Shown here in pieces: positions 27,761 through 35,981 of a stretch of DNA of 64,000 bases (position 1 is the stretch's first letter; each line of letters opens with the position of its first letter). The notes under the pieces are model-generated. The model was not told where the DNA came from, did not search any database, and saw only the letters and a program-made list of their open reading frames with translations. The translations under genes and the position numbers were made by a program. The stretch lies in assembly GCF_000703165.1 (NCBI RefSeq), contig NZ_JNLQ01000002.1, forward strand, positions 1,364,001-1,428,000. The letters are read 5' to 3'. This DNA is from Butyrivibrio sp. AE3004. GTDB lineage: Bacteria; Bacillota; Clostridia; Lachnospirales; Lachnospiraceae.

Positions 27761-30025
27761 ATGAAGAGAGAAGATTTAGATGCACTCTTAAAAGATATGT
27801 CGATTGAAGAAAAAATAATGCAGCTGGTGCAGATACCCGGGTGGTCTTTTGAAAAGGACGCTGCTGTCACCGGTATTGCCGAAAATGAAGCAACAGATAA
27901 GGCAAAAAGACTTGCGGGGAGTATTTTGGGAGTAAACGGTGCGGATAAGGTAAAAGCAATTCAGGAGGAATATGTAAAAAATCATCCGCATCATATACCA
28001 ATGCTGTTTATGCTTGATGTAATTCACGGCCATGATACCGTATTTCCATGTCCTCTGGCACAAGGAGCAACCTTTGATCCCGAGATTTCAAGAAAGGGTG
28101 CTGCAATTCAGGCGAAGGAAGCTGCTGCAGATGGTATTCAGGTTACCTTTTCACCTATGGTTGATCTTGTAAGAGATGCCAGATGGGGAAGAGTAATGGA
28201 ATCAACAGGAGAAGATCCGTATTTAAACGGTGAAATGGCTGCTGCCATGGTAAAAGGTTATCAGGGTGATTCTATTTCCGATAAAGAACATGTGGCTGCA
28301 TGTGTGAAGCATTTTGCCGCATACGGCGCAGCGGAAGCCGGGCGTGATTATAATAATTGTGAGCTTTCGGAATATGCCTTAAGAGATCAGTATTTAAAGG
28401 GATATAATAAAGCAATAGATGCAGGTGCCAGACTTGTGATGACGTCCTTCAACACCCTGAACGGTGTACCGTCTTCGGGCAATAAATGGCTTATGCGTGA
28501 TGTCCTCAGAAAAGAAATGGGATTTGACGGAGTTCTTATTTCTGATTGGGGAGCTATTGGTGAAATGGTGCCCTGGGGATTTGCCGAGGACTTAAAGGAA
28601 GCTGCGGAACTTGCAATTAAAGCAGGCGTAGATATCGACATGTGCACCGAAAGTTATGCTGCTAATCTTGAGGAATTAATTAATAGCGGAGAGATCAAGG
28701 AAGAATTACTTGATGAAGCTGTTATGCGTATCCTTAATCTTAAAAACGATCTGGGCCTTTTTGAAGATCCGTATCATGGAGCCTGTGATGAAAGACATAA
28801 GGAAATAGCACTTTCTGAAGAAAGCAGAAACGTTGCAAGGGATGCTGTAAGAAAGTCATTGGTTCTTCTTGAAAACAGGGAAGAAACTCTTCCTCTTAAA
28901 GATAAGAAAATTGCTATTATCGGTCCTTACGCAGTTGAAAAGAAGCTTCACAGCTCTTGGGCTTTATCACTTGATCCGGAAAAGAATGTTACACTCATGG
29001 AGGCTGCGGGAGAGGCAGATAAAGTAAGTCTTTATCTTGGAATGAATAAGGCAATCAGTGCGGATGATAAGCAGAACACAATAGTGCGGGTAGCAAAAGG
29101 AAGCACCGTCCTCGACAATGATACGGTAATAGGTAATGGTGAATATCACGATGATGATTTTGAAGAGACAAATGAAAGACTTTACGCTGAAGCAATGGAA
29201 GTTGCAAACTGGGCAGACACAGTTGTCCTTTGCCTGGGTGAGGATTTAGGACAGTCAGGAGAATCCACAAGCCGTGCTGATATCATGCTTCCGGATATAC
29301 AGATGGAGCTTTTTTATGGAATCAGAAAAAATGCTAAAAAGCTTGTTACACTTATTTTTACAGGAAGACCGCTTGATCTTGAGCATATTCCGGAGCTCTC
29401 CGATGCGCTTATGATCTGCTGGAGACCGGGAACAGAAGGCGGACACGGAATATGGGATGTATTAAGCGGAATACATTCACCTCAGGGAAAACTTCCAATG
29501 AGTTTCCCATGGGTGGTAGGGCAGGCGCCTATACATTATAATGCGTTTAATACAGGAAGACCAAAGCCTGAAGAGGGACCAGGCGATTTTACTACAAGGT
29601 ATCTTGATTGCCCAAATGAGGCAAGATATCCCTTTGGATACGGTCTGACTTATTCGGAATTTGAGATTTCAGATATCGTTCTTGACAAAACTTCATTGAA
29701 AAAAGAAGTCCCGGGTTCGAAAAAAGACAAAATTACAGCGTCTGTAAAAGTTAAAAATTCAGGTCTTGTACCGGCAACACAGACAATGCAGTTATATTTA
29801 AGAGATATTTCTGCCAGCAGAGTACGTCCCCAAATGGAACTTAAGGGATTTAAGAAAGTAAGACTGTTCCCTGGGGAAGAGGCAGAGGTAGCTTTTGAAA
29901 TAAATGAGGAAATGCTTCGCTTCTGGACGATAGATAATGTGTATGACAGTGAAAAAGGAAAATTCAAAGTATTTATAGGTGTCGACTCAGCGACGGAGAA
30001 TGAAGCGGACTTTGTACTTGAATAA
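27761..30025 (+). CDS. Glycoside hydrolase family 3, BglX-like beta-glucosidase
   Basis: 754 residues with the full BglX architecture: TIM barrel (about 20-330) with ARWGRVMESTGEDPYLNGEM, KHFAAYGAAEAGRD and nucleophile Asp262 in VLISDWGAIG; alpha/beta sandwich (about 370-590) with LVTLIFTGRPLDL; and a C-terminal fibronectin III-like domain (about 650-750). Unlike E. coli BglX it has no export signal, so it is predicted to be cytosolic. CGGAGGG precedes ATG 27761. The short gap to the first GH3 implies one transcript. The two share only the fold-level motifs, so they are not a recent duplication. Confidence 0.95.
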   Translation: MKREDLDALLKDMSIEEKIMQLVQIPGWSFEKDAAVTGIAENEATDKAKRLAGSILGVNGADKVKAIQEEYVKNHPHHIPMLFMLDVIHGHDTVFPCPLAQGATFDPEISRKGAAIQAKEAAADGIQVTFSPMVDLVRDARWGRVMESTGEDPYLNGEMAAAMVKGYQGDSISDKEHVAACVKHFAAYGAAEAGRDYNNCELSEYALRDQYLKGYNKAIDAGARLVMTSFNTLNGVPSSGNKWLMRDVLRKEMGFDGVLISDWGAIGEMVPWGFAEDLKEAAELAIKAGVDIDMCTESYAANLEELINSGEIKEELLDEAVMRILNLKNDLGLFEDPYHGACDERHKEIALSEESRNVARDAVRKSLVLLENREETLPLKDKKIAIIGPYAVEKKLHSSWALSLDPEKNVTLMEAAGEADKVSLYLGMNKAISADDKQNTIVRVAKGSTVLDNDTVIGNGEYHDDDFEETNERLYAEAMEVANWADTVVLCLGEDLGQSGESTSRADIMLPDIQMELFYGIRKNAKKLVTLIFTGRPLDLEHIPELSDALMICWRPGTEGGHGIWDVLSGIHSPQGKLPMSFPWVVGQAPIHYNAFNTGRPKPEEGPGDFTTRYLDCPNEARYPFGYGLTYSEFEISDIVLDKTSLKKEVPGSKKDKITASVKVKNSGLVPATQTMQLYLRDISASRVRPQMELKGFKKVRLFPGEEAEVAFEINEEMLRFWTIDNVYDSEKGKFKVFIGVDSATENEADFVLE

Positions 30026-30080
30026 GTACAGACATATAAAGTACATGGCATTTGCTCAATATATTTATTCGTGATAATCT

Positions 30081-30120
30081 AATGTGTGCCCGTAAAAATT
30101 TTGGGGCACACATTATTTTT
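30081..30120 (+). terminator. Terminator hairpin between the GH3 pair and the ABC-F gene
   Basis: AATGTGTGCCC (30081-30091) pairs with GGGCACACATT (30104-30114), then TATTTTT. The hairpin ends against the GGAG ribosome binding site of the ABC-F gene at 30121. A weak promoter (TTGCTC 30052-30057, TGATAATCT 30072-30080) may lie just upstream. It could be a plain operon terminator or part of an ABC-F attenuator. Confidence 0.75.
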
Positions 30121-30131
30121 GGAGTGATTTT

Positions 30132-32129
30132 ATGATTTTAAATTGTCACGACTTATCAAAGTCATTTGATGGAAAAGATATTTTAAAGGGTGTTACTTTT
30201 CATATTGAAGATAATGAAAAAGCAGCCATAGTTGGAATAAACGGGGCAGGAAAAACTACACTTATCCGAATGCTGATAGGCGAGCTTACACCTGATACCG
30301 GTACGGTTACTCTTTCTAAAGATACAACCGTTGGTTATCTTGCTCAGAATCAGAACATTGACAGTGCTCACAGTATTTATGAAGAGCTTAGGGAAATGAA
30401 GCGTGATGTCATTGATCTGGAAAAGGAAATCAGAAGAGCTGAAGAGGAGATGAACGTTTTAAGAGGCGATGAACTTGATAAACTCATGGAACGTTATGCT
30501 CAGATGAATCATGATTTTCAGTTAAAGAATGGATATGCTTGGGAAAGCGAAGTTGTTGGAGTAGCTAAGGGACTTGGCTTTTCAGAGGAGGAATTTGATA
30601 AGAGGATTTCCACTCTTTCCGGCGGACAGAAAACAAGAGTCGCTCTTGGAAAATTGTTATTACAAAGTCCGGATCTGATCATTCTGGATGAGCCGACAAA
30701 CCATCTGGATATGAATTCCATTAAATGGCTTGAGGGCTATCTTATGAACTATAAGGGTGCGGTTCTAATAGTTTCACACGATAGATATTTCCTTGACAGA
30801 ATAGCCGGGAAGGTTATTGAAATAGATCAGACAAGCGCAGATGTTTACATCGGAAACTATACTGCATATGCAAAAAAACGTGAGCAGATAAGAGCTGCAA
30901 AGCTCAAGGCATACCTTAACCAACAGGCTGAGATAAAGCATCAGGAAGAAGTTATTGAAAAATTAAAACAGTTTAACAGAGAAAAAAGTATCAAGAGAGC
31001 TGAAAGCAGAGAGAAGATGCTTGATAAGATAGAGCGTCTCGAAAAGCCTTCGGAAATTCGCGATGATATGAGAATAACGTTAACGCCTTCATGTATAAGC
31101 GGAAATGACGTAATGCATGTGGATTCCATATCGAAATCCTTTGGAAGTGAGAAGCTGTTTGAGAACATTAGCTTTGATGTAAAGCGCGGTGAAAAGGTTG
31201 CTATTATCGGCGATAACGGAACAGGAAAGACAACCATGCTTAAGATAATAAATGGCATGGAATCTTTGGATGACGGTGAGATAACTCTGGGAGTAAAAGT
31301 ACATATTGGTTACTATGACCAGGAACATCAGGTTCTTCATGATGAAAAAACTTTATTTGAAGAACTGTCAGATGCATATCCTACTATGAATAATACAGAG
31401 ATTCGAAACACACTTGCCGCATTTTTGTTTACCGGAGATGATGTGTTTAAAAGAATAGGTGATCTGTCAGGCGGTGAGAAGGGCAGAGTTTCACTTGCAA
31501 AGCTTATGCTTTCAGATGCGAATTTTCTGATTCTTGATGAGCCTACAAACCATTTGGATATAACCAGTAAGGAAATTCTTGAGGATGCTATAAGCGGCTA
31601 TGAAGGTACGGTACTTTATGTCAGCCACGACAGATATTTTATTAATAAAACAGCTACAAGAATACTTGACCTGACTCACGGTAGATTGATTAATTATTTG
31701 GGTAATTACGATTATTACATGGAACACTGTGAGGAACAGACAAACAGGGTGCTCACTGAAAGCGGTAATGCTTCAAGCTTTGGAAGGGGAATAGATATGA
31801 ATGCTTCCGAAGCTGCGCAGGGTAGCTCTTTCGGTAAGCTTGCAGGCGCTTCCAAGACGGCTCCATCTGATAATGGAAGTACGGGAGCTGCAGACTGGAA
31901 AGCACAAAAAGAAGAAGCTGCCAGAAAACGTAAACAGGAAGCTGCAATAAAAAAATGTGAAGATGAGATTGCAAAACTGGAGGAAAGAAATGAAAAGATT
32001 AATGAAGAACTTCTGGACCCTTCTGTTGCAACGGATCTTGCAAAAGTACGAAAGCTATCCGATGAACTGACCGCTAATGAGGAAAGACTTGGCATTCTTT
32101 ATGATGAATGGGCAACACTAAGTGAATAA
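30132..32129 (+). CDS. ABC-F family ATPase
   Basis: 665 residues, two ABC domains in one chain and no membrane segment. Domain 1: Walker A GINGAGKTT (about 35), signature LSGGQKTRVALGKLL and Walker B LIILDEPTNHLDM. The linker (about 240-310) is charged and helical, as in the P-site tRNA interaction motif of ABC-F proteins. Domain 2: GDNGTGKTT, LSGGEKGRVSLAKLM and FLILDEPTNHLD. The C-terminal 125 residues end in a coiled coil, as in Uup/YdiF-type members. ABC-F proteins act on the ribosome, either as housekeeping factors or in antibiotic protection; sequence alone does not tell which. Confidence 0.95.
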   Translation: MILNCHDLSKSFDGKDILKGVTFHIEDNEKAAIVGINGAGKTTLIRMLIGELTPDTGTVTLSKDTTVGYLAQNQNIDSAHSIYEELREMKRDVIDLEKEIRRAEEEMNVLRGDELDKLMERYAQMNHDFQLKNGYAWESEVVGVAKGLGFSEEEFDKRISTLSGGQKTRVALGKLLLQSPDLIILDEPTNHLDMNSIKWLEGYLMNYKGAVLIVSHDRYFLDRIAGKVIEIDQTSADVYIGNYTAYAKKREQIRAAKLKAYLNQQAEIKHQEEVIEKLKQFNREKSIKRAESREKMLDKIERLEKPSEIRDDMRITLTPSCISGNDVMHVDSISKSFGSEKLFENISFDVKRGEKVAIIGDNGTGKTTMLKIINGMESLDDGEITLGVKVHIGYYDQEHQVLHDEKTLFEELSDAYPTMNNTEIRNTLAAFLFTGDDVFKRIGDLSGGEKGRVSLAKLMLSDANFLILDEPTNHLDITSKEILEDAISGYEGTVLYVSHDRYFINKTATRILDLTHGRLINYLGNYDYYMEHCEEQTNRVLTESGNASSFGRGIDMNASEAAQGSSFGKLAGASKTAPSDNGSTGAADWKAQKEEAARKRKQEAAIKKCEDEIAKLEERNEKINEELLDPSVATDLAKVRKLSDELTANEERLGILYDEWATLSE

Positions 32130-32166
32130 ATACCATTGATTTACATGAAATATCAGGATAAAAAGT

Positions 32167-32236
32167 CCCGGACATATATAATCTTTCAACTTTAAAAGAA
32201 CTCTGTTTGTAAATTGAAAGATTATATATGTCCGGG
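32167..32236. terminator. Long perfect inverted repeat between convergent genes, probable bidirectional terminator
   Basis: Positions 32167-32189 are an exact reverse complement of 32214-32236 (23 bp) around a 24-nt loop. AAAAA precedes the left arm and ATTTTG follows the right, giving U-rich tails on both strands. It separates the ABC-F gene from the minus-strand gene at 32292-32627. The stem is much longer than other terminators in the window. Confidence 0.75.
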
Positions 32237-32291
32237 ATTTTGATGTTCCGGATTTCTTCGAGCGTCTAACGAGTCTTTCCTGAATTATATA

Positions 32292-32627
32292 TCAGGCAAA
32301 AGCATCAAAAGATCCGCCGCTTTGTCCATAGGAATAACCGCTAAGATCACGCCCATAACCAACTGTAGCACTGCCAAACTTAGATGCAATCTGGTTAAAT
32401 TGCTGATTGACCTTTAATGATTCTTCCTTACCATCAGTGCTTGCGACTTCTCCAACCTTCACTTCCTGTGCATTTGGGTATACAACGGGAGCAACTGTTG
32501 CAATGTCGCCCACAGCCTTATGCTTATCATAGACATCTGAAACAGGTGCCTGATTTGATAAAGACATATTCATAGGCTGTGCCTGGTAGACGTTATATCC
32601 GCCTAATCCGCCAATAGACATTCCCAT
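32292..32627 (-). CDS. Small protein of unknown function, Gly/Ser/Tyr-rich ends
   Basis: 111 residues, not recognised. The N-terminus MGMSIGGLGGYNVYQAQ and the C-terminus (YGRDLSGYSYGQSGGSFDAFA) are rich in small residues, Tyr and Gly, while the middle contains EVKVGEVASTDGKEESL and a short helix NQQFNQIASKFG. No signal peptide, membrane segment or cysteine is visible. The start ATG 32627 has GAGGT about 10 bases upstream. The composition resembles small proteins found near flagellar or surface genes in this family, but I cannot name a domain. Coding is supported by the ribosome binding site, own strand placement and the bidirectional hairpin at its 3' end. Confidence 0.65.
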   Translation of the reverse strand: MGMSIGGLGGYNVYQAQPMNMSLSNQAPVSDVYDKHKAVGDIATVAPVVYPNAQEVKVGEVASTDGKEESLKVNQQFNQIASKFGSATVGYGRDLSGYSYGQSGGSFDAFA

Positions 32628-32937
32628 AATTTTATGACCTCATATACTTAAAAAACGACATAGTCACATACTTGTATTATAAAGGGTAATTAGAAATTAT
32701 TTATAAATTTGTTATTAAAGAAAAAACAAATTCACTTATAGTCGAAAGTTATTTTATCAGTAAATATCTATGCTGAAAGAATTTTTTTACTTCAAAAAAT
32801 AAAAGCAAAACCTTATTGTGTATTCATTTGTCTACATTGACTATATTTTAACAGATAGTATAATTATAATATCCGGATTTTTAGAGCAAAATATTAAAAG
32901 CGCAATATATTCGGAGAAATACATGGTTGGAGGAAAC
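32628..32937. promoter_or_regulatory. 310-bp divergent intergenic region with the rex promoter
   Basis: This AT-rich gap separates the minus-strand small gene from rex. A good rex promoter is TTGACT (32837-32842), 16 bp, TATAAT (32859-32864), giving a leader of about 70 nt. An inverted repeat AATTTGTT / AACAAATT lies at 32706-32732, but its spacing does not fit a Rex site. I see no other gene or structured element here. Confidence 0.55.
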
Positions 32938-33582
32938 ATGGCGAGAAAAGAAATTTCTCAGGCGGTTATAAGTCGTCTGCCACGATATTTCAGATATCTC
33001 GGAGAACTCAAGGATCAGGGAATTACCCGCATATCTTCTCAGGAGCTCAGCGATATCATGAAGGTAACTGCTTCTCAGATAAGACAGGACTTTAATAACT
33101 TTGGAGGCTTTGGGCAGCAAGGTTATGGATACAATGTAGAATATCTTTATGAAGAGATAGGAAAAATATTAGGGCTTGGTAGAGAGCACACACTTATTAT
33201 CATAGGTGCGGGACATTTGGGGCAGGCGTTATCAGGTTATAATAATTTTTTTAACAGAGGTTTTATTTTTAAAGGTGCATTTGATCTAAATCCGGATCTT
33301 CACGGAAAGAAGATTCGTGATATAGAGATAAGGCCCATAGAGGAGATCGAAAGTTTTGTAAGGGAAAACAAAATTGAGATAGCTGTTCTTACAATCCCGA
33401 AGGATCAGGCTGTTCCAATGGCTGATAAACTTGTAAAATGCGGTATTAAAGCAATTTGGAATTTTGCACACGTAGATCTTGAAGTTCCACCGTATGTACA
33501 GGTTGAAAATGTTCATCTTTCGGATTCACTTATGAAGCTGTCTTACAGTATTGACAGATATGAAAGTTCCCACAAAAAGTAA
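32938..33582 (+). CDS. rex: Redox-sensing transcriptional repressor Rex
   Basis: 214 residues from ATG 32938, set by GGAGG at 32929-32933; a longer reading to 32818 adds a non-homologous tail that includes the promoter. Residues 1-80 are the winged helix (SQAVISRLPRYFRYL, then RISSQELSDIMKVTASQIRQDFNNFG). The Rossmann domain follows with GAGHLGQALSGY near residue 92, and the C-terminal swapped helix ends the protein (HLSDSLMKLSYSID). Rex represses fermentation and NADH-oxidising genes and is released by NADH. It is monocistronic or leads the downstream unit. Confidence 0.97.
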   Translation: MARKEISQAVISRLPRYFRYLGELKDQGITRISSQELSDIMKVTASQIRQDFNNFGGFGQQGYGYNVEYLYEEIGKILGLGREHTLIIIGAGHLGQALSGYNNFFNRGFIFKGAFDLNPDLHGKKIRDIEIRPIEEIESFVRENKIEIAVLTIPKDQAVPMADKLVKCGIKAIWNFAHVDLEVPPYVQVENVHLSDSLMKLSYSIDRYESSHKK

Positions 33583-33591
33583 GAATCGGTT

Positions 33592-33630
33592 TCAGACCGG
33601 TAGAAGACAGCTAAAACCATGCGTTTACAG
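33592..33630 (+). promoter_or_regulatory. 39-nt conserved intergenic motif, copy 2
   Basis: Matches 5762-5800 at 32 of 39 positions with no gap: TCAGACCGG at 33592-33600 and CATGCGTTTA at 33618-33627, including the dyad TAAA-N2-CATG-N2-TTTA at 33612-33627. It lies 9 bases after the rex stop and 22 bases before the next start. Confidence 0.5.
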
Positions 33631-33652
33631 ATGAGAGCATGAGGATTCCGAT

Positions 33653-34342
33653 ATGGCCAAGAGCGACAATAATTATTCCGATGCACTTATTGGAAAGGAT
33701 GTGCCTATCCTTTTCAAAGATGAAAAATGGCAACAGCTTTTTACACTAAGCCCCAAGACCGCAAAAATTAAAGGGATTGAGGCTGAGCTTATTAAGCTTG
33801 TTGCAAAGCAGGAAGAAATAAGAGAGAAGATTAAAGACATAAAACGTCTTAAAAAGAAGCTTCTTGGAGAAATTGTTGTTTTAAGGGATGACGCTGACAA
33901 AAATCCAAAACAAAGAAAAAAGCTTGAAGCCGAAATGGATGACCACACGAGGCTGATCAAGGAATGTAATGAGAAAATAGAAGGCTGTGAGGATGAAATG
34001 CTTGGCCTTCCCAGGGAAATATACCAGGTTAACTATCAGCTCATGGTTGAAACTATGGAGCTATTTTACAAAAGGATACATGACAATACAGTTGAAATAA
34101 CTGCGATTGATGAATGGGTATCCCAGGTAAGGGTCCAGCTAAAAAAGAATATTATACGGATGCAGGAAAAGGAGATAGAAAATTTTAACGTTTATTCATA
34201 TATGCACAATATATTTGGCCCTGAAGTTATAGACCTGTTTGACTTAAAATACGATCCGGAAAGAAGGCACCCTATTGTAAAGCCGGGAATGGAAGAACGT
34301 GATGGGATAATATATGACGAAGAAAAATTTACCGATAGTTGA
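33653..34342 (+). CDS. Coiled-coil protein of unknown function
   Basis: 229 residues, not recognised. The middle (about 38-120) is strongly charged and heptad-like (ELIKLVAKQEEIREKIKDIK, then KKLEAEMDDHTRLIKECNEK), predicting a long coiled-coil hairpin; the C-terminal part is globular with several aromatic residues (NVYSYMHNIFGPEVIDLFDL). No signal peptide or membrane segment is seen, so it is cytosolic. ATG 33653 follows ATGAGGA. Its last 29 bases overlap the start of the NAD(P)HX repair gene in another frame, which implies translational coupling. The conserved 39-nt motif lies just upstream. Cytoskeletal, scaffold or tethering roles are possible but unsupported. Confidence 0.75.
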   Translation: MAKSDNNYSDALIGKDVPILFKDEKWQQLFTLSPKTAKIKGIEAELIKLVAKQEEIREKIKDIKRLKKKLLGEIVVLRDDADKNPKQRKKLEAEMDDHTRLIKECNEKIEGCEDEMLGLPREIYQVNYQLMVETMELFYKRIHDNTVEITAIDEWVSQVRVQLKKNIIRMQEKEIENFNVYSYMHNIFGPEVIDLFDLKYDPERRHPIVKPGMEERDGIIYDEEKFTDS

Positions 34343-35966
34343 TAAAAACTCAAGATATGTAGTAAGCGCTGCCGAAATGAAGAGATGTGATCAGGCTACG
34401 ATAGATCACTTTGGAATCCCTCAGGATGTTCTGATGGAAAGGGCGGCGCTTTCTATATGCAAATATGTAAAAAAGTCATTGCCCGCAGGCGGACGAGTGC
34501 TGATATTTGCAGGAAGCGGAAATAACGGTGGTGACGGAATAGCTGCTGCAAGAATTCTGCATCAGGATGATATTCCTGTTGTTCTTGTGCTTGTCAACCA
34601 CAAGCTGAATGAAAAAGCAGCTTCTTCAAAGAGAACAAAAGCATGTGAACAGCAGCTGAAAATTGCCCTGTCTTACGGTGTTACAGTGATTGATTTTGAT
34701 GCTTCAAGTATAAATAACGAGATTAAAAGAAGTTCGGTAATTGTTGATGCCATGCTTGGTATAGGTTGCACAAGAGATCTTGAAGGTGACTACAAATCTG
34801 CAGTATGTGAGATTAACTACTCGAAGGAGGATTTTGATGAAAAAGCACCTCACGTAATTTCTGCAGATATACCTACAGGGATAAATGCAGATACAGGTCA
34901 GGTTCAGGGACATGCAATCTGTGCTGATGAAACTGTTACCTTCGGCTTTCTGAAAATGGGCTGTGCTTTTTATCCAGGGGCTGCTCATTCCGGAGAGATT
35001 CATATTGTAAATATAGGAATTACCGATGATGGATTTCTTAATGAACCTCCAAGGTTCAAATATATAGATATACCTGATGTTTCCGAAATGGCTAAGCTTT
35101 TACTTCCGAAAAGAAATCCGGCAGGTAACAAAGGATCTTTCGGAAAAGTTCTTATTGCCGCAGGGTCAAAGAGAATAAGCGGAGCATGTATTATGGCCGC
35201 AGAGAGCTGCCTGAGAAGCGGCGCTGGAATGGTGCGTGTCTTTACTGAAAAGACAAATCTTTCTGCGGTTCAAACACTTCTTCCAGAGGCAATGACAGAT
35301 ATATATTGCGAGGAAGACTTTGATACAAATGAAAGCGAAGTATTTAAAGCTGCAAAAGATAATCTTTTAAATGCTTTATTATGGTCCGATGCCGTTGTTT
35401 GCGGTCCGGGTATCGGAAAGGGAAAGGCAGGAAGAGAAATCCTTAGTATAATTTTGGAAAATGCAAAGCTCCCATTGGTTTTGGATGCTGATGCGCTAAA
35501 CATAATATCTGATGATGAGGAAACAAGAAAACTTATTTGCGGTTACGAAGCGGATATGGTTATGACACCTCATCTTGCTGAGTTTTCCAGACTTATAGAT
35601 AAAAACATACATGATTGCAGACTATGTATGATAGATGAAACCATAAAGCTTGCAAAAGAATTTCATGCGTGTATTATATGTAAAGATGCCAGAAGTCTTA
35701 TTACTGATGGAGAAAGATGTTTTATTAATCTCAGTGGAAATGACGGAATGGCTACCGCAGGAAGCGGAGATGTGCTGGCAGGACTTATTGGTGCACTTGT
35801 GGTTTCGGGTTTTTCAAATGTTACCGAAGCTGCTGCAATTGGTGCTTATATGCACGGTGTTGCCGGAGATATGGCTGCGATAAAAAACGGAAGGCAGGGT
35901 ATGACTGCCAGAGACATTTCCGGAGGTCTCAGGGATATTTTCTCCGGACAAAGTAATATTTTGTAA
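34314..35966 (+). CDS. Bifunctional NAD(P)H-hydrate epimerase / ADP-dependent dehydratase
   Basis: 550 residues, full two-domain fusion that repairs hydrated NAD(P)H. The N-terminal YjeF_N epimerase domain (about 10-235) shows RYVVSAAEMKRCDQ, AGSGNNGGDGIAAARIL and VVDAMLGIG. The C-terminal ribokinase-like dehydratase (about 260-548) shows NKGSFGKVLIAAGS, CGPGIGKGKAG, TPHLAEFSRL and GMATAGSGDVLAGLIGAL. ATG 34314 is chosen because later ATGs would remove the conserved N-terminal YVVSAAEM segment; it overlaps the upstream gene by 29 bases and has only a weak ribosome binding site. It is followed 15 bp later by alr. Confidence 0.95.
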   Translation: MTKKNLPIVDKNSRYVVSAAEMKRCDQATIDHFGIPQDVLMERAALSICKYVKKSLPAGGRVLIFAGSGNNGGDGIAAARILHQDDIPVVLVLVNHKLNEKAASSKRTKACEQQLKIALSYGVTVIDFDASSINNEIKRSSVIVDAMLGIGCTRDLEGDYKSAVCEINYSKEDFDEKAPHVISADIPTGINADTGQVQGHAICADETVTFGFLKMGCAFYPGAAHSGEIHIVNIGITDDGFLNEPPRFKYIDIPDVSEMAKLLLPKRNPAGNKGSFGKVLIAAGSKRISGACIMAAESCLRSGAGMVRVFTEKTNLSAVQTLLPEAMTDIYCEEDFDTNESEVFKAAKDNLLNALLWSDAVVCGPGIGKGKAGREILSIILENAKLPLVLDADALNIISDDEETRKLICGYEADMVMTPHLAEFSRLIDKNIHDCRLCMIDETIKLAKEFHACIICKDARSLITDGERCFINLSGNDGMATAGSGDVLAGLIGALVVSGFSNVTEAAAIGAYMHGVAGDMAAIKNGRQGMTARDISGGLRDIFSGQSNIL

Positions 35967-35981
35967 AAGAGGCAATAAATA

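Noticed and set aside
32706..32732. Inverted repeat AATTTGTT / AACAAATT upstream of rex, as a Rex autoregulatory site
   Set aside because: Rex operators have TTGT and ACAA separated by 10 bases; here the gap is 13, and the repeat lies more than 100 bp upstream of the predicted -35.
32818..32937. 40-residue hydrophobic extension of Rex
   Set aside because: It contains the predicted rex promoter and is not part of the Rex fold; the GGAGG site defines ATG 32938.
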